This document shows, piece by piece, positions 24,556 through 35,586 of a stretch of 64,000 bases of DNA. Source of the DNA: Omphalotus guepiniiformis (Eukaryota > Basidiomycota > Agaricomycetes > Agaricales > Omphalotaceae). The translations under genes were made by a program, and so were the position numbers. How positions within the stretch are numbered: position 1 is the stretch's first letter; each line of letters begins with the position of its first letter. The stretch is taken from assembly GCA_028554645.1 (NCBI GenBank), contig JAQOOI010000009.1, forward strand, positions 1 to 64,000. Direction: 5' to 3'. The notes below the pieces were generated by a model. The model was given only the letters and a program-made list of their open reading frames with translations, did no database searches and was not told the origin of the DNA.

Positions 24556-25353
24556 ATGCTGCTTTCAACCCTGTCCTACGTTATCTCGCTCGCTTCTTTC
24601 ATCTTCGCTCAAGACACGAATCTCAAGACGGTGAAGGAGGCCTTCAGCGCTGCAAATGTACGTCTATCAAATTACTTGTTGAGTAGTTTCTTTAACTGGA
24701 GTTGTAGATACCAGGAGATATATTTATCACTTTCGACCCCTTGGCGCTTCTGGAGGTCACCTTTCCGGAAGCCTCGGGAAAAGGCGTCACCCTTCATGCT
24801 GGAATACATCTCCCTCGGAATGGAACAAATCTATCACTGCTCAAAGTAAACTCATTTTAATTCTACAAGATACTGCCGGACCTCCTTCATTTGCCGTTCG
24901 TGGTGATGTGGGCAGCGGCCCGTTCGTCATAGCAGCTGTTGACCCGGACGCTCCCACTCCTCAAGATCCCACGTCTGCCCAGATTCGTCATTTTCTCGGA
25001 GGGAATTTCTTCGTCTCTCCCGGTGAACCTGCACTCCTCACGAACATAACCCCGGCGTTGTCTGAGTTCCGACAGCCTACGCCTCCCGCGGGATCAGATG
25101 CACACCGGTGCGTATATCGTTGCACATATAACGTGCGATTCCAAGAAATTCTGGCGACTGAGACCACTTCTTTCGCAACAGATACACTTTTCTTCTCTTC
25201 AAACAGCCACCCAAGTTTAACGAGCAAAGCCTTGTAAATTCGACGACGCCGATTCAATTGTTTAATATCAGCTCTTTTGCACTTGCCACGGGACTGGGAG
25301 ATCCTCTTGCGGGAACCTTCATGCTGGTCGCTCCTGATCCTGCTTCTGCCTAG
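24556..25353 (+). CDS. Secreted PEBP-family protein with a defective splice donor
   Basis: The signal peptide is MLLSTLSYVISLASFIFAQ. After intron 1 (about 24658-24708) comes IPGDIFITFDPLALLEVTF and GKGVTLHAGIHLPRN. The PEBP hallmark GPFVIAAVDPDAPTPQ and SAQIRHFLGGNF follow, then PTPPAGSDAHR, an intron (about 25109-25181) and YTFLLFKQPPKF...FALATGLGDPLAGTFMLVAPDP to TAG at 25353. PEBP proteins bind phospholipids or act as protease/kinase inhibitors; this secreted fungal subgroup has no firm role. The second intron should run from about 24821 to 24867, joining LPRN to DTAGPPSFAV in frame. Its first two bases are GA instead of GT, and reading through hits a TAA. The copy may be inactive, use a rare GA-AG intron, or contain an error. 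Confidence 0.75.
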
Positions 25354-26081
25354 AATTATCTTGAAGCTTCTGGGAATATACGAGTATTACTACAGTTCTG
25401 AGGGTCGTCCGTGAATGTTAAACGTTTTTGACGTATGCAATCTACATGCTTCGATGCAAAAACAATGCTGGAGACTCCACTGCTGGCAAATTAATCATCT
25501 ATGAACGAAAGAAATACCGTAACCTGAACATCAGTAAAATGTATCAACTAAAATTGAAGACGGAAGCCAAACCATCCAGCACCTTCTCCTAAAACTCGAG
25601 GGACAGTACAGACAAGGGCGAATGAAAGGTACCTCTGCACCTTGTGCTACATTTGAGAAGGAGCCGCTTTGTTCTGTGGATATGAAGAAGGGAAGGACGG
25701 TTGAGTTTCAGTGTGTTGGGTTGGCAGTCTAGGGTGTGGGGCCATAAGGCTGGATCAAGATGGCCACGCATGTACTCGGTTCTCATTGTGTACTTATGTA
25801 CTCTTATCATGTGGGTTTAGTACATTTCTGAACCACATTACATCTATACTGTATTGCTTATTATCTAGTGGTTGCAATTCCATACTCATGCTTAGAATTG
25901 ATTCAAATATATAGTATATAGGACACACCATGTACTGCACTATCAACAGAATACAAAAAAGATTCATTGGATATACATACTACACAGAGATTGTATGTAA
26001 CCTAAGAATCAGAAGAAGCAAATTGCATACTAGAGATGATGTTCAGATTAAGAAACAGACAAAAGGACCAAATTATTCAAA
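25354..26081. other. Intergenic, becoming AT-rich
   Basis: Base composition changes visibly from about 25,800 onward into the AT-rich NLR island. No gene is recognised. Confidence 0.5.
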
Positions 26082-29000
26082 CTAGGATGTCTTGCACTGA
26101 GTCCAGTTTTCTCCATGCACAAAGTTCTCAAGAGAAATATGTACCGGGTAGTTGCAAATGACTAGAAGTCGGTGACTGTTCTGGAATACAATTGGTTTTC
26201 TTAGTGAGGGAGGAAGCCAAAACAGATGAGGGATGTCTGTAGATGAAATCCATCCAGAGGAATCAGGAAGCTGAATCTCATCAATGTTGATTGCAGATAA
26301 GTTATCCTGTGATGATTCTGAGAGTTTCTTGCTTCTGGCATCCCACACTCTGATGGTCTTGTCATCAGAACCAGAGACAATCTTATGGCCATCAGGAGAG
26401 AATGCAACTGAGTTTACCTCCTGCTCATGTCCCTGGAGTGTTTCCATAAGCTGATGCCCTGTGCTAGCATCCCATATTCTGATGGTCTTGTCAAGAGACC
26501 CAGACACAATGTTGAGGCCATTAGGAGAGAATGAAACTGATGTTACCCGGTTTACATGGCCCTGAAATGGTTCCATGAGCTGCTGCCCTGTGCTTGCATC
26601 CCATACTCTGATGGTGTTGTCAGAAGACCCAGAGACAATTTTGAGGCCATCAGGAGAAAATGCAACTGACATCACCCAATTCACATGTCCTTGAAGTGGT
26701 TCTATGAGCTGCTGCCCTGTGCTAGCATCCCATACTCTGATGGTGTTGTCAGAAGATCCAGAGACAATCTTGAGGCCATCAGGAGAGAATGCAACTGAGT
26801 TCACACAATTCCCATGTTCCTGGAGTGGGTCCATTAGCTGCTGCCCTGTGCTAGCATCCCACACTCTGATGCTCTTGTCATTGGACCCAGAGACAATTTT
26901 GAGGCTATCAGGAGCAAATGCAACTGAAAATACTAGACCCTCATGTCCCTGGAATGGTTCCATAAGCTGCTGCCCCGTGCTTGCATCCCACATTCTGATA
27001 GTGTTGTCAGAAGACCCAGAGACAATTTTGAGGCCATCAGGAGAAAATGCAACTGACATCACTGAATGCACAAGTTTCTGAAGTGATTTCATGAGCTGCT
27101 GCCCTGTGCTAGCATCCCATACTCTGATGGTGTTGTCAGAAGATCCAGAGACAATCTTGAGGCCATCAGGAGAGAATGCAACTGATGTCACTAGATACCT
27201 ATGTCCCTGAAGTGGTTTAATGGGCTGCCACTCTGTGCTAGCATCCCATACTCTGATGCTTTCATCATTGGACCCAGAAACAATCTTGAGGCCATCAGGA
27301 GAGAATGCAACTGATGTCACCCTAGCCTTATGTCCCTGAAGTGGTTCCACAAGCTGCTGCCCTGTGCTAGTATCCCACACTCTGATGCTCTTGTCATCCG
27401 ACCCAGAGACAATCTTGAGGCCATCAGGAGAAAATGCAACTGATGTCACACATTCCTCATGTCCCTGAAGTGGGTTCACAAGCTGCTGCCCTGTGCTAGC
27501 ATCCCATACTCTGATAGTGTTGTCACCAGACCCAGAGACAATTTTGAGGCCATCAGGAGAGAATGCAACTGATATCACTGGGCCCTGAAGTAGTTCCATG
27601 AGCTGTTGCCCTGTGCTAGCATCCCATACTCTTATGGTCTTGTCATATGACCCAGAGACAATTTTGAGATCATCAGGAAAGAATGCAACTGATGCCACTG
27701 CATTCTCATGTCCCTGAAGTGGTTCCATGAGTTGCTGTCCTGTGCTAGCATCCCTCACTCTGATAGTCTTGTCACCAGACCCAGAGACAATCTTGAGGCC
27801 ATCAAGAGAGAATGCAACTGAAGTCACACATTTCTCATGCCCCTGAAGTGGTTCCATGAGCTGCTGCCCTATGCTAGCATCCCATACTCTGATGGTCATG
27901 TCATATGACCCAGAGACAATTTTGAGGCCATCAGGAGAGAATGCAACTGATGTCACTGGATACTTATGTCCCTGAAGTGGTTCTATGAGCTGCTGCCCTG
28001 TGCTAGCATCCCATACTCTGATGGTGTAGTCATCAGACCCAGAGATAATCTTGAGGCCATCAGGAGAGAATATAGCTGCGTTCACACTCTCTCTATGGCC
28101 CTGAATTATATGTATCTCTGCAGACCACTTTGATGCCTTTCCTCTGCTCATATGTAGTATATTCTGATAGTCTGGGAGATAATGCTTGCCTACAAGTGAC
28201 CCACTTGGTGCACAGGGTAGTGCAGATATATAGATATGTGGTGTGCTATCTGCTATAGGAGAAGCAAAGGCAGTCACAAACTGTAATGCATCTTCTGCAA
28301 ATTCAAGTAGATTGTCTTTCTGTAACTATTGCTATAATTAGTATGAAATTTTCCTTCTTATAAATAAACTTGCCTTCAGTAGGTGTATTGCATCCTGCAA
28401 TATTGATATGGCTAGTGCAACTTGTCCATATACACTCAGCACCTCTAGCCAGTATAGAAACTTTCCATGAAACAGTGCAGTCAGGTCCTTTTTGAAAAGT
28501 TTGTAGGATGTCTGGTGTAGTTTGACTAGTCTATCAATGTGAAACATCCAATGGGAGCATGAGTATAGCAGATGTGGTGGAACAGCCTGAATCTGATTTC
28601 TGATATCTCTATTAGAGATATGTGAGGAAGGGAAATTGGCAATATTGAACTTTAATTCGGTTTGCATAAGGTTGAGACATCTTTGAGAGAGATTCTCTTG
28701 AGCCTTTTGCTGGTCAATAAACCATGGCTGTTCACCACATGCATCTTTATCAAGCAGATAGTCTGCAAATGATGTGTGTAGTAGTCTAACTGGTTTATCA
28801 CCACCATACTCCAAGACACATCCAAAATGTTGCAGCACACCTTCCACACTCTGATTCAAAGAAAGGAATCCATCCATAGATTCAAGGATGAATGACTGTC
28901 TTGCCAGAAGAACAAGTGATAGAATTTTCTGAAACTCCTCCACAAACTTCTGATCTGCCCACTGTTCACCACCTGAGCTTTTTAAAGCAACTGCATATAA

Positions 29001-31318
29001 TTGATACAGTGTCTGATGTGTCTCTTCTCTTGTGACATCATTCAGCACTATTTGTAGGTTGTCTAATGGAGAATGCTGTTCAATAAATCGAATCACAGTG
29101 GCACACCAGATAAATAGGCCTTCAGATTGATTGGCTAACTTCTTTATCACAGACTCTCCTGGCCAAGTGTTTTTGAGCTTTAGATGTCTGTATTTATATG
29201 CAGTCTGAATTCTTTTGAATTCATGAGACAGATATGATACAATATCATCTGATTGAGATAATGCATTGAGGTTTGGTTTGAAGACATGGTCTTTGTGCTC
29301 TAGATATTCTGCAATAGAGATATCTGGCCTGCTAGTGACCATAAATCTGATAAAGGGTGGCAACAACTGGAACTCAGTACCCAGAAGCTCTGCAAGCTCC
29401 CTTGGTGATACAAATTCATCCAACGCATCCAGCACAATAAGCACAGGCCCTCTTTCTGCTATATCTTTGGCAGACTTTTGTAATGGCTGCACCAAGTAAT
29501 CCTTGAAATATTGAGCAGCAGACATCCCAAATGGAGGAGGATCTTTCTCCATGGCCTGCAGAATGTTCTGTCCAACTTCTGGGTAATACATGCCCAAATG
29601 ATAGATGAGTGTCTTTATCAATGACCTTGTATCAGGGCTCTTTCCACGCACAAAGCAGATGTATGCTACAGTGCGCTTTAGAGATTGAAAATGATTATCA
29701 ATGGTACATGCCAGTGCACTTTTGCCAAATCCAGCATGCATACACAGCCACAGAATGTTCTGCCCACTAGGAGAAACAATCCATTCCTCAATGTGTTGCA
29801 AGATTGCTTGTCTGGTTCCAGCAAGACATTGGTTATGCCTTGGTTGTTCTTCCTCTGTAAATGGAGTCAGCTTCTCCTTTAAAGCTATAATATTATATAG
29901 TGAGATTTCTGATAAATACAACTTTAGCAATACTCACCTTGTGCATTTACTCTCTGATTGATTTGAGTAGTTGTTACTGCTACATGAGCAATGGCACCAA
30001 ATTCAATGTCTTGCTGAAGCTTTGCAAAGACATGCCTGAATTTTTGAATCTTGTCACCAGATCCAGTGGATATATGCTGCAACATTCTTTCTGTAAAGTA
30101 TCTAATAGCATTAGTAGCAGTAAAGTCTCTTAATCTATTTTGATATTACCTCCAAATTCATATTCACAGTATCCTCTGATGAAATTCATACACTTCACAG
30201 TCTGATTTATACTAGTCTTGATGATGTCTTCTAAGACTTTTATCTTCTTTGGGCTGAGTGAAACAACAAAGCCAAAGAATGTCTCAATTTCAGAGACTAG
30301 TTCCACAATATCATTATCTCTCTGCACCTGAGCAGAGATTACCTGTATATTATCAGAATCAAGAAGTCAAGGAAAGAATCATAGTCACCAACCCAATACA
30401 CAGAGGAGACAGCTTTCCAAGCCAAATGAACATGGTGTTCTACCTGACAAAATATATGTAGTTTGAATACATACAACCATATCAAAGCCACATGTGTACT
30501 CACAGATGCAATCTCATCAATCACTTTCACAATATTCTGCAACCTATCCAACTTCTCACAGATAGCCTGAATACTTGTCTTCAGATCTCCACCTGAAGCA
30601 CTCACTGCCCCAGCTTTATTCACAATCTGGGGTGTGGTAGATTCAGCAAGCATATTGTCTCCTTGTATTCTCCTAATAGCAGACTTGGCTACACCAATTG
30701 CATATGCAGCTGCCTCATGATCAGATTCTCTACTCAGGGTGATGAAGAGAGATCCTGCAGGAGAGTTCTTCTTTTGAAGCTGAAGGCAGATTTCACCACT
30801 AGTATCACAGGCTTGGGATTGGTCAAATCAGATATAAGTGAATGGACAAATAGAGAGATTACACACTGCCTTGAGACATAGATTCATCAGCCTGAGTGAA
30901 TGCCTTGAGAAGATCTTCAAAGGTTCTGTTGGTTTCCCCAAGACTCCTTTTAAGAACCTTATGCTTGACAATTGTGAATTTAAGCAAGGCTGAGGGTGAG
31001 CATGATTCATCCAAGACACTGCATACATCGATGGTGTATACAACACATACAACAACTGTCAGAATAAATACAAGATAGAAAGATATGCACACAGCTGAAA
31101 ATCCAGCATTCCAGATCGGATTCTGAGAATTTTTCACAACTGTAGTCTCATAGGATTTGTCTCCAATCGTGATCTTGACAGATGTATCAGGAGCTTTCTT
31201 GCAATACTTTGAGAGACTCAGATCCATCGCATGAGAAACTGTATACAACATATATATAGTATAGTAAGAGAGTCTAACTGAAGTGATTAGACATACCTTT
31301 CAAATTGTATTTGGTCAT
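26082..31318 (-). CDS. C2-NACHT-WD40 NLR-like protein
   Basis: Multi-exon gene from 31318 (MTKYNLK) to 26082, about 1,600 aa. The N-terminal C2-like domain includes APDTSVKITIGDKSYETTVV and NPIWNAGF. It is followed by a helical linker (SLFITLSRESDHEAA; HHVHLAWKAVSSVYW). The NACHT NTPase exon (about 29887-28374) has a P-loop LCMHAGFGKSA, a Walker B VLIVLDALDEF and PFIRFMVTSRPD. The WD40 exon (28319-26082) encodes 14 repeats of 43 residues, almost identical (SVAFSPDGLKIVSGS...IRVWDASTGQQL), enough for two seven-bladed propellers. NACHT-WD40 proteins such as Podospora HET-E/HET-D control heterokaryon incompatibility; this one is inferred to be an intracellular sensor. The intron at 28320-28373 is GC-AG. 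The gene is AT-rich relative to its neighbours and appears open throughout. Confidence 0.88.
26330..28105 (-). repeat. 14 tandem 129-bp WD40-coding repeats
   Basis: The DNA units are strongly similar (recurrent TGAGGCCATCAGGAGA and GAGCTGCTGCCCTGTGCTAG on the plus strand). Period is 129 bp, equal to 43 residues. One unit (the fifth from the N-terminus) is a few residues shorter, reading GPVISVAF. Differences cluster at a few codons per unit. Confidence 0.9.
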
Positions 31319-33374
31319 TGTAGAAATTGACGAGTAGAGAATTAATTTTGAATTCGCGAGTGCTTCAGTATGCTCAAAGATGAGGGAGGGAAGCAAGGTC
31401 AAAAGGAAGCCCACGTCAGTATATAGAGAATAACACACGAGGCAACTGTGGGCGCGCTACATCATTTCTGGCGACCGGACCGCAAACCTCTGGTGGCTGC
31501 ATAGGCTTGTACTTTCTCCTCGAAGGACCTTAGCGCTCAGAATCCTCTTCCAACTGACATACAATCAACATGGAGCACTTTTCTCTTTGTGGTGCTGCTG
31601 TACGTGCAAAAGTGTATGGTTTCCTCTAGGCCTTGGAACCCTCATGCATGCCGGTAGCTTGTACGCGTCGTCGTTGTTGACGAGAATTGGCGCAGGGAAT
31701 ACGCCGTCCTGAAGTACGTGTCTTTACCTGTCGAGACTCCCGAAATGATTGCTCACCCCTCCCAGCTAGCCAAAAGCTGACGTCGACTTATCACCACCTG
31801 TGGATGTAAATCGAAGGAATTCTCACCCACAACCTCCTTTTCCCTGCGTGTATCGCATTCCCAAGGTATATGCAACTTACGAGGGCCGAACGTCAACGAG
31901 TGACGAAGGAGTTGATCGTAGGGATTTATGACAGGCGTTGAGAGTAAGGGATCGTGGATAAATTTCGAATTCAAAGGATGATTAACCGAAACAGGGTGCG
32001 GATGTGAGAAGAATTTTTCTTCTAATGTTTCTTCTAATGGCTGATGATGCTAATAAGGTGAGTGATACATTCCTTATTTTTACTACTATTTCTTCCCTCT
32101 ATTTGTTCATTGTTCACTTTTTTTCTTCGTGAAGAGGTCGCGCTAACGAACGTTGTGGTAGATCTCGCAAGTAATATATCAAGGTCAACATCTACGGCGG
32201 TACATCTTGGGTACATCCACCTCCAATCCTCTACCTCACTCACCCTGCTTCATTCAGTGATTTGGCTCAATCGTCCAGCCCCATTGGAGACAATCGATCG
32301 TTATCGGATCCAGTATGTCCTCCTTGCCTCCTTTCCTTATTTGCATACATCCTAACGCACCTTCTCCGCTGACCCATCAGGATTCAACCCTACCTCGCGA
32401 AACGCAGTATTGGGACGCTAAAAGGAACTCTTTCGGCGAAGGATAAGGACGTCTCGTTGGTGAGTAAGGAGTCCCCTTCTTGTGGTTGTTTTCTGTCTTT
32501 TCGTTGTTTGATTCTGGGTCTTGATGTTAGTTTGAGAACACTGTCGCTGACGCACCAACCCATCCTTTAGGTCAAATTCTTCAAACTCTCCGCGTGAGGA
32601 GAAAAATGGGGCCTTTGGATGGCGTCGGTGGTGCTATCAAAGATGGTGAATAGTGACGCCTACACCGAACCGATGAGGCATCCTCGTCGATGGACGTACG
32701 CTGCACGCACCCGAAACCCGCTGCTTCTGCATCATGTCCAGACAGCGAAGTTGTGGGCGAGATGACGGAGGACGGTGTAGTTGAGGTTGAGGGTCGTAGT
32801 GTTGAGATGGAGGGACATTTCAGTCGTATTTCCTGAGGGTAGCTTGTTGCTGGACCAAATGCTAGGTTAGTGTATTCCTGAATGTTGTATTGCGAGGAGC
32901 GCTGACCTCTTTTATGGTTCGTTCTTCTCTAGCAGGTAAATAGCGTGGCTCGTATGTCCCTGCTCCCATTCCTTCTCTCACTCATCCTAATCACTTTCTT
33001 TACCCGTCCTAGACGAAACGACCGTATCTCTTGATTCCTGTATCTATTGGGAGGTCTACAGAGGTCGTCAAGTGTCACATCAAGGGTTGTACGTTGATGG
33101 TCGCCCTACTTTGAGATTGTTGGGATGGAATTACGACAGGGAATCGTCGAAGATTGGTACGAGCAAGAAATCGATGGCGTGGGGTCAGCCTCCGCCACGC
33201 ACCGCCCCCACCTCCGCCTCCACCTTAATCCACCCTTCTCCGGCACCGTTCGCACCACACGTGTTGTGTTTTTCGTATGGTTGATGATCCGTTCTACTTC
33301 TTCCTTCTCCCTACCACGGTCAACAACAATACTACCACTACTACATCATTATCTGCGACAATTCAAATGTTCAA
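31319..33374. other. Decayed or non-coding stretch
   Basis: This is the NLR upstream region followed by GC-richer sequence with only short broken frames. Pieces near 32,260-32,620 resemble pieces near 34,480-34,640 (shared AGCCCCATTGG and TCAAATTC...AAAC...GAGGAGAAA). This suggests a dispersed degenerate repeat. No intact gene is supported. Confidence 0.45.
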
Positions 33375-33912
33375 TTGTTCAAATGTTCAAGCACGCTCCG
33401 CACATATCTCCTGCGCTCTCCCATTTCACACGTACATCGATCGACCAACAGTATATCACTCCAGACACTTTACGACAAGTGCAAGGATCCTCCGTTTCTG
33501 AAATCCTCCCTCCCACCAGCCGCTGCTTCCTCCACTTCCTCCGTTACTACTTCGACGTTGTTCTGGTCACAGTTGACGGTTGCTTCGGGGAGAGTGAGTG
33601 GGTTTTGGTCTTTTGTACCTGCAATTGGGTGCTTATACGTTGCTCCTATTCGTGATTTATCACACTATTTCCATTCATCTCTCTTAAGGTCACTCAACAA
33701 CACCACTCGTCTCATCCAAACGCATATACGCACAATTGATCCCTCCAGCAAACGGAACCTACGGTCTATATCTCGATGCCTCACTCTTCGAGGGTACATC
33801 CGCGTGTTTTCCTACGTTCGAGAACGAGGCTCTTTGTTTGGAGGGCACGAAGGGGGGAGGTCGTAAATTGAGTTTGCGTGTTGGGTTGGAGGTTGGGTGT
33901 ATGAGGCCGTGA
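33375..33912 (+). pseudogene. TLDc-domain (Oxr1-like) gene remnant
   Basis: Two separated pieces look like the start and the end of a TLDc domain. The first reads SISLQTLYDKCKDPPF (about 33,440-33,500), where intact members have a QHG-type segment before ISLQTLY. The second reads GTYGLYLDASLFEGTSACFP followed by TFENEALCLEG (about 33,752-33,840) and runs to a stop at 33912. The middle of the domain (the glycine-rich GxGExFLW region) is absent, and the frame upstream is corrupted. TLDc proteins protect against oxidative stress or interact with V-ATPase. Here it is probably dead. Recognition is from memory of the family pattern. Confidence 0.55.
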
Positions 33913-35586
33913 AATTGGTGTGAGATTGTGAGGTCGTATACATATGTATGTCGAGATTATCATAATAAAGGATTTCGCTGTGATAATCAATATTGAACGT
34001 TGAACCTGGCTGTATGCGCGGGCAACGTTGCTACCTGGCTTCCTAGTGGCTGTGCCAGCTGAGAATCCTGCTCCATACCATCAGTTAGCGTTATGCAACG
34101 CACTAGTGCGATTTCGCTGTCCTCAACGACAATTCTCCGTTTCTCAGTATTCGACTAGGATGTATGCGTAGTACAATCAACACGCACACTTCTTCCTCTT
34201 TTCTTTATGGTGCTGCATGACTCTTTTGTACATGTCTTCACCTTTTAAGACCGCGCAAAATTGCTTCTCACTCTGTACATCGTACAGCTCTGCATCTCTC
34301 GCCGTGTTTGTCCTCTTGGTCCCAAGGCAAAACATAATTCACGCGGGCGTCAATGTGGTTCAACCAGGAACCAAACCTTCGGATTTTTGAGAAGTCGTTG
34401 AAGATAAGAGTGGCGAGGGTGAGGATCGTTGGGTCCATTTTTCAACGCTTTCTCTTTCACCTACCTCTCTCACTAACTTATTCGGTGCAACTTACCCAGC
34501 CCCATTGGCGATAAACGTCAGTGCATCCCTATGTATGTCTCCCCGTTCTACCCCATGCGTGTACTAACATACCCTACCTCGTTGCTCATGCGCGTCTACA
34601 GCTCAAATTCGTTAAACCGTCACGCTGGAGGAGAAATAAATTGATACGGTTATGAATGCGGGATGTGAGGCGGAGTGAATGGTAAAAAGTGCGTGGTGGT
34701 TTCCCTCCTCTTTTCTTACTCGGACACTAATACACTCATCTATCTTTCTATTCTTCCGGTTCGATCCCGCCTTTCCAGCACACATGAACTTTGTCCGAGA
34801 CTCTGAAGGCTCTGGATGAGCGGTTCACCTCCGTCAACTTTCGCTCTTAGGTTATCACGTTCGTTGTTCGGTACGATCAGGTGAGGAATCAACATACTCT
34901 TATTGTTTGCTCCGCTGTCCTTTCTAACTACCGTGGAGCCCAAAAAACTTAGGATATCGTTTTTTCGTCGTTGATGGGTAGGTGTGGGACTACCTGGCGG
35001 GATCGGAATCGGGGGCAAAGGGATGGGCCAGCCGAAAAGATGGTGCTGGTTGGTGAACGGGAGACCGACGAATGAAGTGAGAGAAAAGAAAGTGGGGGAT
35101 TGCACCATCGTATGTTCAATCCCCGTTTTTCTTCTGGTTATGCTACGTGCTGAGCTCTGGTGCGCGCTTAAGATCCTCCGAGGGTATTTCTGGACTTTGT
35201 CGTTCACGCTCGACAGACGCATCGACATTAACGGAACGTACGGCGCACACGCTCATGGGCATACAAGTTCATCTACATTCGACAATTTACTACAACTGTC
35301 TATCAAGTTTCGTCGTGGTTCCACCTGCTCCTTGTATTGTCTTCCTCATGATCAGAGAGAGCCGGCGGAACATAGGAGAATCACTGCTTGGGGGCTCAAG
35401 CGCTCATATCTTGTCCACGCGGAAATGTTGTCAAGGATTCAGTGGCGAAAGATTGCAATTTTTCCAAATTACAATTGTTATTATTGACTCAAGATTGTGA
35501 GTGGCACAAATCTTAAACTGTATATATTGTCTCCCATCTCATTCTATCGTCAACATTACCTTTTCGTCTCCAGTCTGCACCTTGCG
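33913..35586. other. Intergenic; source segment of a later duplication
   Basis: I see no gene. The stretch 34,740-35,230 is partly repeated at about 41,160-41,705, including the shared segment GGTATTTCTGGACTTTGTC and the CTCGACAGACGCATCGACA segment. Confidence 0.5.

Noticed and set aside
26704..27081. Plus-strand open frame opposite the WD40 repeats
   Set aside because: Periodic shadow created by the 129-bp coding repeats.
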